NCBI RefSeq assembly: GCF_910594005.1
Contig: NC_057815.1
Location: forward strand, 79,841,552-79,905,551
Origin: Cervus elaphus
Taxonomy: Eukaryota; Chordata; Mammalia; Artiodactyla; Cervidae
Reading direction: 5' to 3'
Length of the DNA stretch: 64,000 nt
Position numbers and translations under genes: made by a program. Positions 1 to 11,389 of the stretch are shown here, piece after piece. The notes beneath the pieces are model-generated. The model ran no database searches. It worked only from the letters and a program-made list of their open reading frames with translations, and had not been told where the DNA came from. The first letter of the stretch is position 1. Every line of letters begins with the position of its first letter.

Positions 1-60
1 TTCCTTTTGGGATGGATGGATAGTGTAACAGTTCTCAGAAGCCACCTCCATTTTCATTCC

Positions 61-218
61 TGTAGCCCGCCAGACTCTTCTGTCCACGGAGTTCTCCAGG
101 CAAGAATCCTGGAGTGGGGTGACATTTCCTTCTCCAGGAGGTCTTCCCAACCTGGGTACTGAACCCAGATCTCCTGCCTCACAGGCAGATTCTTTACCAT
201 TTGAGCCATCAGGGAAGC
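61..218 (-). mobile_element. Bov-tA SINE, truncated
   Basis: Reverse copy of the ruminant tRNA-derived SINE: it ends in the reversed tRNA-like head (CAGATTCTTTACCATTTGAGCC, split here by its B-box region) and AGGGAAGCCC. It is flanked by a perfect 13-bp target-site duplication, CCATTTTCATTCC, at 48-60 and 219-231. The tail part of the element is missing. Confidence 0.9.
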
Positions 219-231
219 CCATTTTCATTCC

Positions 232-2034
232 AGGAATAACTAGCCCTCTTGCTGAAGGGCTATCACAGATTCATTTGGAGACATAGACAGCCTAGGCTGA
301 AGAACAGGGACGTTTGATTTGGCCAATTAATTTGGTTCCTGATGGCAACACATCTTGTGACTCATAAGATGACTGAGAAACCCATGCCTTAATCAGTTTT
401 GTGTGCCCCGCAAACTTACTGCTTCCCCAGTGCTTATGGAACGTTGAAATGGATGACACGTGTAAACCAGTGAACGTGAGGCTCTCTGAGAATGAATTAA
501 CACCCATCAAGAGTCGTGTAGTCCACAAACTTAGAAACATCCAAAAATAACCACCACCCTCCCGAGACATCTCTGAGAAGGAGGGATGAAAGGACTGAAC
601 GGAAACTATAAATCTTTTCATGATAGTTTTGTACATTTACAAGTAAGTGGTTTTGGAAATAAGATTGGTGTAGGGCTGCATTTAGCCTTGGTATGTGAAG
701 CAAATTTGCACCAAATATAAATTCCTGGTATTTTTAAGCCATGTGGCGGTGGGGCCGGGGGGGGGGGGGGGAGGCGTGCCCTGGGGAAGAAAGAGTTGGA
801 GGAGCACCAAAGCTATTTCTGAAAGTTTAATCTACATTTTTAGAAAGATGCTTTTTTGAAGAATTGGAATATCAATCACTGCTCACTGGCAGGATTCTTC
901 ATCACAGGAGAATTGACAGCGCATCTGATCTTCCTTGAGTTTCTTCAGATCGCATTAGGAAGTGGTTTTTGTCGCCGAGCACCACGTGTGAGAAGAAGCC
1001 GTTCGTTGGCATGCCTCCCTGTCCTTCACCTCCTTATTTACAACTTGAGACAGACTTATTGAGCATGAGGGGAAAACCCAGACAGAATGTGAATGCAGAG
1101 AAATGACATATGAGCGGGGGCGCCCTGGGCTGTGCATCCAGGTGAAGGAGGGGCAACCCAATCAGCTTTGTTCCTTGCATCAGCTTTGACAAGCTAGACA
1201 CCACGTGCAGAATGAATGGAGTCTCTGCCAGGAGCGGTCCAGCCAAGAGCCAAGTGATGGCCCTTAAGTCTGCAACGTCCCGCTGAGATTACTTAATTAG
1301 CCAGGGTCCTGAGCTTGGCTGATGGTGGGCCCAGTGAACGCTTGATTTGCAATGAGAATCCCCAATTTGGTATGGGGTCTCCCTTTTTTTAAAGTGTTGG
1401 CTAACATTGATGCTTCCCCCATTCCCTTTTCATGACAATCTTCCCTTCTGGAATATTTCAAATGTGAGGGATCAAACAGGGTTGTTGTTAGAACTGGATC
1501 TTCTCCAGGAGGCCTCGACAGTCGTGATGTTCAGCAGGACAAATATGGACCCAAGAAGCCAAATAGCATCTTCCGCCCCAGGTAGCTGAAGCAGAAATCT
1601 GCTCACCATCTTGCCCACATGTGTCTGCATAGGTGTCTGATATCAGACAGAAAAAGCAATGCAAATGCATTAGGCAGGAAGCCAGGGTGGATCAGCAAAA
1701 GGTCTGGAATTATGGAAGGCTGAAGATAAGCAGTTTTGGTTGGGTTTCCAACATGGTCAGTTGCCTGCTTTAATGTCTGGATAAGAACTTGCTTGTAATT
1801 GGTAGATGGATTGCCTGGAGGTACATAGAGCCTGAAGAAAACTCTGTTCCCTTCCAGCAATTAAATATTGCCTCCTTTCTCCACTCTAGTTATTCAGCAG
1901 ACCCTTTCTCCTGAATACACAACACAACAAGTGTGTTATAGCCCAGTCTGATTCGAATTAGCTTATGAGCTCCACGTTAATGAAGTTTGGTCTTAGTCAT
2001 GATTGGATAAAATAAAGTATTGTATTATTGTTGT
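232..2034. other. Single-copy intron with poly-G tract
   Basis: No repeat family or gene recognised. The only outstanding feature is the G-run at 757-771. Short open frames here have no coding character. Confidence 0.5.
757..771 (+). repeat. Homopolymer G(15)
   Basis: Uninterrupted run of 15 G, preceded by GGGGCC. It could form a G-quadruplex and is likely length-variable or a sequencing weak point. Confidence 0.9.
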
Positions 2035-2240
2035 TGTTTAGTCACTAAGTTGTGTCCGACTCTTTGCAACCCCATGGACTGTAGCCTGCCAGGTTCCTCT
2101 GTCTGTGGAATTCTCCAGGCAAGAATACTGGAGTGGATTGCCGTTTCCTTCTCCAGGAGGTCGTCCCAACCCAGGAATCAAACCCTTCTTTCCTGCATTG
2201 GCAGGCAGATTCCTTACTGCTGAGCCACCAGGGAAACTAA
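2035..2240 (-). mobile_element. Bov-tA SINE
   Basis: Near full-length reverse copy, from TTTAGTCACTAAGTTGTGTC to GAGCCACCAGGGAAAC. About 85-90% like the family by eye. No clean target-site duplication identified. Confidence 0.9.
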
Positions 2241-2569
2241 CCAGGGTGGAAAAATGGACTTTGGAGAGTGCTGGTATAAGCTACCTACCAACCAGATGCA
2301 GGGACCTTTTAAGTATTCCTTCCCTCAATAAGACAGGAAAGGCAGGAAACTGTCAATCCCTGCCTCCCTAGCCCACTCTGGGGCTGCCACACCATCTGAT
2401 AACCTGCTTCAGTATATAGAACACTTCTCCAAAGAGGGATTGTGTGAGGTAACTCTTCAGGGTTCAAGTGCATATCTTTTTACCTTAAAGAGAAAGGAAA
2501 GCTTTATGTTTGATATATGGATTGACAGAGGATCGTATATATAATAAAAATCTATATTGGGGGAATATG

Positions 2570-2893
2570 GGGTTTTTTTTATTTTTAAATTTTTATTTAT
2601 TTATTTGTTTTGGGGTGTGTTGGGTCTTCCTTGTGGTGTGCAAGCTTTCTCTAGTTGGAACAAGTGAGGGCTAGTCTCTTGTGGGTGGTGCTCAGGCGTC
2701 TCATTGCTTAGCGTGGACTCTAGGGTGCGTGAGCTTCAGGAGTTGCGGCTTGTGGGCTCTAGAACATGAGCTGAGTAGTTGTGGCACGTGGGCTTAGTTG
2801 CTCCACGGCATGTGGAATCTTCCTGCAGCAGGAATTGAACCTGTGCCCTGCATTGGAAGGTGGATTCATAACCGCCAGATCACCAGGAAGTCC
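2570..2893 (-). mobile_element. CHR-1 type SINE
   Basis: Reverse copy of the CHR tRNA-derived SINE: a T-rich tail, then TGTTGGGTCTTCC, CTTGTGGGCTCTAGAAC, TTAGTTGCTCCACGGCATG, and the tRNA head ending CCAGATCACCAGGAAGTCC. The flanks GGGGAATATG (2560-2569) and GGAGAATATG (2894-2903) are a 10-bp duplication with one mismatch. Confidence 0.9.
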
Positions 2894-2903
2894 GGAGAAT
2901 ATG

Positions 2904-4228
2904 TTTGTGAAAACGTATTAGTAGGAGCCCACTGATTTATAGCCCTGAACAGACAACCACATTTTGCTCCTGTTTCACTATGTCTCTAGTGCTGGGTGGC
3001 TTCGTTTTCTGCTGCTTTCATCCCTGTCCTGCCTGAACGGTTTACAAAAATAGAGCCCAAGACCTTCTAGAGAGAAGAGAGGAAGTCAGTGCCATCCTTC
3101 CCACTGCCATCCATGATCTCTAGGTTTTGATTGAGTCTCATGGACTTCAGCCATGCACACAGTCCACACTCTCCTAATACAAGCTTCCCAGGCAACTAAA
3201 ATGGTAAAGATGCTTTAGGTAAAGTTCGGGGCCTATTGGGCTTGCCCATCCCAAGAGGCCCAGTCGTCTGTCCTACTTTTCCGTGCTGCTGCTGCTACTG
3301 CTATTTAACCTGTTTCGGTCACCCAAGTGTTGCTTTATTTAAAATTGAACAATATTCAGGTACTCAGAAAATATATCAATAAACTCATCACTCAAATGAA
3401 ATTGTTCCCCCACCCCTGCCCCCTGCATATGGTCTTAGATTGCTTCTCATTCCGGAAACACATGGCTTGCTTCCAAAAATCTTGCCTGAGCAGGGTCAGA
3501 AAGCTGGAGATGATGTCTTTCAAGTGCACAGATTTGCCAGGAAAGGAGGGTGCTGTGATTAGAGATGCTGTCTGGAAAGGAGAGATGTCCGATCTAATTT
3601 ACGCCTGTCCATCCCTGTGTCTGTTCGCCAGTGCTGCGTGGTGGGGCTCCTTCCAGTGAATGAACTTGAGCAAATGGAGTGTCTATGACAGCTATTTGCC
3701 TCATCCTGGAGTCTAGTAGTTTAAAGCTGACAGCCCTGATTCTTCCTTTACCTCCTTAAATGCAGTATTTTGGACAGATTTAGATGCTTTGCAAGCAGGC
3801 AGCAGGTCAGGTTTTTCTCTGTCCCAGATCTGGATGTTAGATTAAAAAATCTGGTGTTTACAAATATGTTTCACTTTGAATTAGCCATGATTGAATTATT
3901 ATTGTTTGTTGAGGGAGCATCTTTTCAAATCTTACTTAGACCAAATGACTTGCTTTTCGAAAACAAAATAAAATCATATGTTTCCATTATAAAGGTACAC
4001 ACACTCATTATAGAACATTTTGAAAATAGAGAAGAGGAAAAAATTCACCCATATTTTCTCCATCTGTAAATAACGATTATTAGCAGTTGGTGTGTTTCCT
4101 TCATATATTTTTTCAGTGACTATGTAGGGGTGGCTTCTTCTTCTAGCCGTGGTATTATTTATCATCTGGCATTCTACTTTCCCCCCACTTGTACTGATAA
4201 GTATTCTTCCATATTTTTATAAACTCTT
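2904..4228. other. Single-copy intron, possible old repeat at its end
   Basis: Nothing recognised at 2904-3950. 3960-4170 resembles old L1-type 3' sequence (AAATTCACCCATATTTTCTCC, then GTTGGTGTGTTTCCTTC) but is too diverged to name. Confidence 0.4.
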
Positions 4229-4237
4229 AATAAGCAT

Positions 4238-4611
4238 GCTTTTGAACTGTGGTGTTGGAGAAGATTCTTGAGAGTCCCTTGGACTGCAAGGAGATCCAAC
4301 CAGTCCATCCTAAAGGAGATCAGTCCTGGGTGTTCATTGGAAGGACTGATGTTGAAGCTGAAACTCCAATACTTTGGCCACCTGATGCGAAGAGTTGACT
4401 CATTGGCAAAGTCCCTAATGCTGGGAAGGATTGGGGGCTGGAGGAGAAGGGGATGACAGAGGATGAGATGGCTGGATGGCATCACCGACTCAATGGACAT
4501 GCGTTTGGGTAGACTTCGGAAATTGGTGATGGACAGGGAGGCCTGGCGTGCTGCGATTCATGGGGTCACAAAGAGTCAGACACGACTGAGCAACTGAACT
4601 GAACTGAACTG
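4238..4611 (+). mobile_element. BovB LINE 3' end
   Basis: 5'-truncated forward BovB (RTE clade) ending in the (AACTG)n-like tail. Translation of the degraded reading frame shows the ORF2 C-terminal signature PWTARRSNQSILKEISPG and LKLQYFGHLMRR. Flanked by a perfect 9-bp duplication AATAAGCAT at 4229-4237 and 4612-4620. Dead copy. Confidence 0.92.
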
Positions 4612-4620
4612 AATAAGCAT

Positions 4621-6063
4621 TCTTAATGATTACTTGCTGTTCTGTCAAATGGATACGGCTTATTTTACTTAACCACACACCTAGTGGTGAGCATGTAGGT
4701 TTTACCATTGAATTACTGTAGACAAAGCTGTGGAGTTTTGTTTCAGTTTGGATTACTTACTTCAGATGGATTTCCGTAGGATTTATACCACATATGAACA
4801 GTTTTAGGGCTCATCGCCCTTAAATTACTAAATTATTTTGCAAATGGATTTTCTCTTTTTACAGCCCCACAAGCAATTGGACGGATTTTTTTTTTTTTAC
4901 CACATCCTTGCCGACATAGAATACCATCAATTTTAAAATCATCCCTGCATTGCTAGGCAAGAAGTGATATCTAATTGGCTTTACTGTCACGGCTTCCTTT
5001 TAAGTGTTGATTGAGGCTTTATTTGGGAAGACCCTGCTGTGTTCTCCATAGTTCATAGAAATTCTAGGAAAGTGCTCTTGAAAAAGGAAATCATTTATTT
5101 TCATTCTACTTTTTCAAAACTCTCATCTTCCCCCCCCCCCACAACCCCCACCTTTAAGTCATCTTACTTGAAGAAATATATAACCAAATGCAGGAGGAGG
5201 GGACTCATATGCCAAAGATTCTGGTGATTGAGATAGCCACCCAGTTTTTAAGCAATAAATAACCTCACCTGAATTTTGACTTTTCTAACTTCTGCCTCTG
5301 AGTGCCTACTGTTTCCGGTCAGTGACTGTGGAGTTCTGTTCATAGTCCTTCCTTCATTCCTTCTTCCCGTCCTTCCTACCTACTGCCCTCCCCCTTCCCT
5401 CCTCGCTCCAGCCTGTGATAGCTCAGGTGAAGGTCTGACAGAGGGAAATTAACTGGCTAATCCGTGTGCAGCAGCCCCTGGTTCCTGCTTCTCCTCCTGC
5501 TGAACATGATTTATAGCTGTTTGGCAGAAGGTCAAAATCTGATTCCTCCGAGTAGGGGGTAGAGGGGGAAATACTTGATTTCTTTGACATGGTTCATTAA
5601 AAATTCATACATATGGATCTGAAAATGAAACATTTCTGCACGTCAACATGAGTTACGGTGGGAGCCTAGAGCAAGCCTTCAGTATTAGAGTGAGACAACG
5701 TTCCCAAGTTGTCACTTCGGCGTAACAGTGCGTCTCGATGACACAAAAAGGGGGAGAGGTAATCTGGGCTCTGGACGGTGGTAATGAAATTTTTCTTTCT
5801 TTTGCCTAAGGGCTTTCCTTGTAAATAGAAGCTGGTTTATTAGAAAGCCTCTCTATATCTTAAAGCCCACTTTATTCTTTTGTCTACTCATTTGATACTT
5901 TATTTAGTCTCCATTGTTGGTAAGGTGCTTCTTAATGAGACATGACTTATTTCAAAATTCCCTGCTGCTTCAACTATCCCTCTTAGTTCCTCTCCCCTGA
6001 CCCTTTACTTTAAGATTGACTTTTACAATGTCTAGACTCCAAGCGTTTTATTACAAATACCAT
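4621..6063. other. Single-copy intron
   Basis: Holds a T-run near 4888-4899, a C(10) run near 5121-5130 and a pyrimidine-rich tract at 5345-5410. No gene or named repeat recognised. Confidence 0.5.
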
Positions 6064-6074
6064 AATGGCTGGAA

Positions 6075-6298
6075 GGGGCTTCCCAGGTGGCGCCAGAGGT
6101 AAAGAACCTGCTTGCCAGTGCAGGATACATAAGAGACACAGGTTTGATCCCTGGGTCGTGAAGATCCCCTGGAGGAGGGCGTGCAACCCACTCCAGTATT
6201 CTTGCCTGGAGAATCCCATGGACAGAGGGGCCTGGAGGGCTGCAGTCCATAGGGGTCACACAGAGTCAGACATGACTGAAGCGACTGAGCTCACACAC
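6075..6298 (+). mobile_element. Bov-tA SINE with intact duplication
   Basis: Forward full-length copy starting GGGCTTCCCAGGTGGCGCC and ending in a CACACAC-like tail. A perfect 11-bp target-site duplication AATGGCTGGAA is at 6064-6074 and 6299-6309. Confidence 0.94.
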
Positions 6299-6324
6299 AA
6301 TGGCTGGAAAATCAGTCTTCTAGC

Positions 6325-6720
6325 CCAGTGCTTCTCAAACTGCAATGTGCATACGAATCATCTGAATGGTTAAAGTATAATTAGAACTCCAGAAGAGAGG
6401 AGAGAATGGTCTAGTTTTTTCCAAGAACTCAACAAAGACAGTTCTGAGTAGAATCTATCAAATCACTGAAAGCCAACATTACCACTGCTATAAATTTTAA
6501 ACATTAAAAAAGATAATGATCTTGATTCACCCTACCACTGTAAAAGTTACAAAGGCTCATTTGTAATAAAGCGAAGACCAGGACTCTCAAAAAAAATTGG
6601 AGATTCAGATTCACTGGATCCCGTGAATGGGGATGGGGTAGGGGAGACTGCATTTCTACCAAGCTCTTGGGAGATCCCATGGCCACTGATCCAAGCCTCA
6701 TGCTTTTAACAGTGAGGCCC
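6325..6720. mobile_element. MER5A-like hAT-Charlie element, interrupted
   Basis: Starts CAGTGCTTCTCAAACTGCAA and GTGCATACGAATCATCTG, and resumes at about 6586 with GAGATTCAGATTCACTGG and GACTGCATTTCTACCAAGCT, all hallmarks of MER5A. About 210 bp of AT-rich unassigned sequence separates the halves. Confidence 0.6.
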
Positions 6721-6823
6721 TAGTCAACATGTCTATACTGGATTGAATTAGTGTTCTGAAATTCATGTCCACTCAGGACCTTATCTGGAAATACAATCTT
6801 TGCAGATGCAATCAAGTTGAGTA

Positions 6824-7508
6824 TATTAGTCAGGGTCAGGGTTCTCCAGAGACACAGAACCAATATCTATCTATCTGTCTGTCTTTTGAAACAGAAAGAA
6901 GTTGATTAATTGATTTTAAAGAATAAGGTCACTTGATTGTGAGAGCTGGCAAGTCCAAATGTGCAGGGCAGGCCCATAGGCTGGGGGCCCAGGGAAGAAT
7001 TGATATTGCAGTCTTGAATATGAAGCCATCTGGAGGCACAATTCCTTTTTCTTTGGAGAACATCAGTCTTTCCTCTTAAGACCTTCAACTGATTAAATGA
7101 GGCTCACCCACATTATGAAGAGCAATCTGCTTTTCTCAACCCTCAGATTTTCTCAGTCTTCTGATTTAAATATTAATCACATTTAAAGAGATACCTTCAC
7201 AGCAGCATCTAGACTGGTGCTTAACTGAAAGCTATGTGCCTTAGCCTAGCCAAAATAGTGAAAAAAGTGGAAGTGTTAGTAACTCAGTTGTGTCCAACTG
7301 TTTGTGATCCCATGAACTGTAGCCTGCCAGGCTCCTCTGTCCATGGGATTTCCCAGGCAAGAATACTGGGATGGGTAGCCATTCCCTTCTCCAGGGGATC
7401 TTCCTGACCCAGGGATCGAACCTGGGTCCCCTGCATTGCAGGCAGATTCTTTACCATCTGAGCCACCGGGGAAGCCCAGCCAAGTTGATACATAAAACTG
7501 ACCATCAC
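6824..7508. mobile_element. Old interspersed repeat nested in MLT1A
   Basis: Widely dispersed mammalian repeat signature: AGTCAGGGTCAGGGTTCTCC, GAGACACAGAACCAATA, GGCTGGCAAGTCC and AACTGATTAAATGAGGC, closing with AGCCAAGTTGATACATAAAA and CCATCAC. I do not assign a family. It is itself split near 7255-7479 by a Bov-tA. Confidence 0.55.
7255..7479 (-). mobile_element. Bov-tA SINE, third nesting layer
   Basis: Reverse copy with tail sequence AAAAAAGTGGAAGTGTTAGT and head CCGGGGAAGCCC. Host sequence CTAGCCAA on the left and CCAGCCAA on the right gives a short imperfect duplication. Confidence 0.88.
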
Positions 7509-7790
7509 AATGAGATCATATGAGATTATGTTGGGCCCCAAATCTAATATGACTGGTGTCCCTATAAGAAGAAGGCTGTTTGGACACAGACATATTGGAC
7601 CGTGTGAAGACAGAGGCAGAGATTGGAATGATGCATCCACAGTCCAAGGCATACCAAAGATTGCCAACAACCACCAGGAACTAAGAAGAGTCAATGAAGG
7701 ATTCTTCCATAGAGCTTTAATGTCTGTTCTCTAAGCCACCCAGTTTGTGGCCATTTGTTCCAGCAGCCCTGAGAAACGAGTATCCTAAGT

Positions 7791-9208
7791 ATAGGCCAAT
7801 GGCAAGCCTAAGAACATCATCACAAATGCCTGAATTTTCTGGTAATCGGCTACCTTGAAGGATGGCCCCAGAGCCTGCAAAATGCACGAACTAAAGTGTT
7901 CCATCATGAAGAGAGGTTCAGAGCTACTGTGCCCGGAATGAATCTGTCAGGACTCTTCTTTCCCTAACTCGCAAGCTGACCTGCAAATGCTCATTTGTCT
8001 TTTCTTCTACTCTCTTCTCCCTCTGCCTCAGGTTGCAGGGCAGCTGGGTGACAGATGAAGTGGAGTTAAATTTGCTTTTCTTTGAACAAACTGTACTAAT
8101 TAAAATGTCCCCCACTGGGACTGCCATTTGCCATAAGTAATGCATATTTCATTAACATTCACTTTAAAAACCAACAGGATCATAAAGCGAAGATTGCTTC
8201 AGCCTAAATGCTGTCCAGATTTAATATGCATGATATAAACTCCCAGCATAGCAATAAGCTTGGGCAGGCAGTTTTTGGTGCCTCGCTGATGCTTATTTTT
8301 AACAGGAGGAGAATCAATACTGGGTGAGGGTTAGACTAACATCGTGAGCCATCAAGAGCCGAAGAAATCATTAAAGTTATAATATTAACAAAGCAACGTG
8401 GTTGTAGGGCAATGAAGAGATGATATTATTCTGGGTGCTTTTTTCCCTGCCTCGGGCACATTTGTTGGCATTTTAGAAGGAGATAGAATCAGGAGGTATT
8501 TTTCTGCTAGGGAATGTTTAAGTAAATGTCAGTTGTGATCAATAGGGTAGCCTCCACAAGGAAAGCGAAGCTGTAAATGTCACTCATTTCACTGTTTAGC
8601 AACAGTTGTGTGTGTGTGTGTGTGTATGTATTAGAGCTGAAATCTGAAACCAGTGAATTTGACTTTAGCCAGGGGGTATCAACCAAAATCAGTAGTGAGG
8701 AAATAAAATTACCCTGAAAAAGTTGAGTTCCTCATAACAGTGATAAATAGCAAGGAGAAACCAAACTCGCAGATATTGTGTTTTCACGATTAATTCAGCA
8801 AATTAAGATGTCTCTTTGGACCCGCCTCAAGGCAGACTTCAGACAGAACACAAGCCACATCAATCTTTGAGCTTGAAAATGATGCTTTTAAAAGAGTGTG
8901 GACATTTAGGTTGTAGTGTAGCTGTAAAGACTGGCATGTCATGAGTAATTCTGTTCCCGTGGTAAGACTTTGCTTTTTCTGACTCCTCAAGAAGGGTCTT
9001 CTAAGAACTGACTTGAGTCAGTACAAATTCTTGTTATCCAGCATCAAATAGACCCTTACTAGTACTAGTACAAGAATGAGTACTAGGGTGAAGTGGATCC
9101 TTCTTACTGATCTCCGATGGGTTGGTAGCCCGTCCGCTGCCACAGTGTTAAACCAGCCTCATACTCAACCCCCAGCGCCATCCCGCAGAAGCTCTTGCTT
9201 CCAACTCC
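7791..9208. other. Single-copy intron, possibly conserved
   Basis: Repeat-free apart from a (TG)n tract. 8030-8460 is AT-balanced with ATGCAT cores near 8141 and 8227 and several TAAT motifs. It is a candidate conserved non-coding element. Confidence 0.4.
8607..8625 (+). repeat. (TG)n microsatellite
   Basis: Nine TG units followed by TATGTA. Confidence 0.9.
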
Positions 9209-9649
9209 ATGGATGGCACGGAGAATGCCCAGCGTGAGTTCCTTCCGCTTCTTTCCTGCCAGGGATCTCCCTTCACTCCTGCCCTTGCCCGTCCTCCTCT
9301 GAGGATCCTCTTCTTCTGGAAACCGTCACCTTTCTTTGCCTTGCATGGTTCTCATGCCCGCTGTTCTTCCCTCCTCAGCCCCATCCATCCTGCACTCATG
9401 TCAGATTTCTTTCCTCAGTCTCCCCTCCAGAGTCAACTCCCCCATTCAAACCCCTTCCAAAGGCCGCACTCTACCCCTACCACCCTTTGCCTTTTAAATC
9501 AAGAGGAAGCTCCTTACCCTGGCATTCAGAGCTTCAACTCCAATGGACTTCTTCACACTTCTCCCCCAACCCCTGCAAAACTGAATTGTTTATCATTCTT
9601 CAGATTGCTCTTGCTGGATTCATTACATATTCTAATGTATTGTTTATAG
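9209..9649 (-). repeat. Pyrimidine-rich, possible L2 remnant
   Basis: C/T-rich sequence whose spaced CTTCC and CCTCAG motifs resemble antisense L2 3' sequence. The 146-codon open frame on the + strand is explained by the lack of A/G-rich stop codons and is not called as a gene. Confidence 0.25.
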
Positions 9650-9731
9650 ATTATAAGACAAAGTCAAGCATGTATCTGCTGATACTTTTTAAGTTGACCT
9701 GTCTTTATACTTAGAAATACCTCTTAATAGT

Positions 9732-9932
9732 AGGCTTCCCTGGTGGTTCGCATGGTAAAGACTCTCCTGCAATGCAGGATCCCTGGGTCAGGAGGATCCC
9801 CTGGAGAAGGAAATGGCAACCCACTCCAGTAATCTTGCCTGGAGAATTCCATGAACAGAGGAGCCTGGCAGGCTACAGTCCATGGGGTTGCAAAGAGTCA
9901 GGCATGACTGAGCAACTATCACTCACTCACTC
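9732..9932 (+). mobile_element. Bov-tA SINE
   Basis: Forward copy beginning GGCTTCCCTGGTGGTTCGCA and ending in (TCAC)n-like sequence. The tRNA head has a short deletion after AATGCAGGA. Confidence 0.9.
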
Positions 9933-10175
9933 CCCACCTTCGCCAATGCTGCTTCTTTTTACACGAAATATTCTGTCTCCAGCTCCACTTGCTAAAATTG
10001 CTTCTATCCTTTCAGAACCATCTCACCTACTACCTACCTGATGAGTCATGCTCACTTCTCACTTCCTAGCCAGAGATCATCCTCCTGCCTTTGAACATCA
10101 TAGCGTTTAATTTGTACTGCTTTTCCAACACTGATGTTGGAGCGCTTTTATTCCTGACATTTGTTTCCTTTTATT

Positions 10176-10515
10176 TTTGTATGCAAATCATTTTTTATAG
10201 TTTTTGTTTATTTATTTTTGGCTGTGCTGGGTCTTCGTTGCCGCATGGGCTTTTGTCTAGTTGCAGAGAGCGGGGGCTACTCTCTAGAGGCAGCGTGTGG
10301 ACTTCTTATTGCAATGGCTTCTCTTGTTGCAGAGCATGGGCTCTAGGGTGTGCTTCAGTAGTTGTGGCTTCTGCATTCTAGAGCACAGGCTCAGTGGTTG
10401 TGGCATAGGGACTTAGTTGTTCCACGGTATGCGGGATCTACCCGCATCAGGGGTCGAACCCATGTCTCCTGCACTGACAGGCAGATTCTTTACCACTGAG
10501 CCACCAGGGAAGCCC
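10176..10515 (-). mobile_element. CHR-1 SINE with 14-bp duplication
   Basis: Reverse copy from the T-rich tail and TTTTTGGCTGTGCTGGGTCT to GAGCCACCAGGGAAGCCC. A perfect 14-bp duplication TGTTTCCTTTTATT is at 10162-10175 and 10516-10529, unusually clean for a SINE of this age. Confidence 0.92.
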
Positions 10516-10529
10516 TGTTTCCTTTTATT

Positions 10530-11389
10530 CATTTTTCTATTTATTTGATTATAAGCCTCTTGAGGTCAGGAGAAATAAGAGAGAGAGTGCCACGTCACCT
10601 GAAATATGGACCATCTATCTGCCTTATCTGTCGTAAGCCCTCCTTAAGTGTGAACTGGGCTAAACGGCAGGATAAGCTCTTTCTCTGACTTGAATAGTGC
10701 TGAGGCAGGGAGGCAGAACACCCTGGCTGAGAAGGGAGTCCTGGGGCATTCACTCAGCACAGATTCCTGGGCTGCATCCCTGGAGATTCTGAATCAAAGG
10801 GCAAAGCCCAGAAACTTAGTTTTCTTATAATCGATATCTCAGAAGTTTGTTGCTGCCGACAGACCTCTTGGGAACCACTGGTGCAGTGGATCCTATGCAT
10901 GTGAGCTGGAATCCTGTGCTGCAATTTCCTAGCTCTGCAGACCTGGTTGGCCTCCCTATCTGTAAAATGAGCTATTATGATAACAGTTGCCTCTTTAGGC
11001 TACTGGGAGGGTGCGGTTTAAATAAAACACACGTGTAAAACCGTCAGCCCAGTGTTCCATCAGAGAAGACATGGAGAATGTTGGTGTCCTTCACAAAGTA
11101 TCACGCCCAGTTTTGAATCCCAGCTTCAGGTCATTCTTACCTGCCTGGGTGCACTCTCATTGTCCCCATCTGCACCATTATTTGGAGGTTGCTTCCATCA
11201 CAAGCCAGCAACTGTTGTCCCCCTGGGATTTGTCTGTCTCTTTACCCCTTTCTGCTGCTTGTGGTCCCGTGGACCTGAGTTGCCAAGGACACAACGTCAA
11301 TGCTACTTTTCCTAGAATAGCCTTTTGTCGGTGTCATTTCTTCGAAAAATACATATACAGAGAATCTGCTCGGCCAGATGCTTACAGAC
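10530..11389. other. Intron with MER5A-like segment
   Basis: 10735-10880 shows MER5A-like pieces (CCCTGGAGATTCTGAATCAA, GGGAACCACTGG). The rest is unassigned. Confidence 0.4.

Larger units (their letters stand above)
6722..7790 (+). mobile_element. MLT1A-like LTR, split by later insertions
   Basis: Left part 6722-6823 (TTATCTGGAAATAC, CTTTGCAGATGCAATCAAGT) and right part from about 7509 to 7790 (ATGACTGGTGTCCCTATAAG, GCAGAGATTGGAATGATGCA, TAAGCCACCCAGTTTGTGG) belong to one MLT1A solitary LTR of the ERVL-MaLR group. It carries LTR sequence only, with no viral genes. It is interrupted by an older repeat and a Bov-tA SINE. Confidence 0.8.

Noticed and set aside
2035..2240. tRNA gene calls in the SINE heads
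   Set aside because: Bov-tA and CHR heads derive from tRNA and keep A/B-box-like sequence, but they do not form an intact cloverleaf. They are SINE parts.
9209..9649. 146-codon + strand open frame
   Set aside because: Pyrimidine-rich sequence, possible reversed L2. No recognisable domain, and a parallel overlapping frame has equal length.
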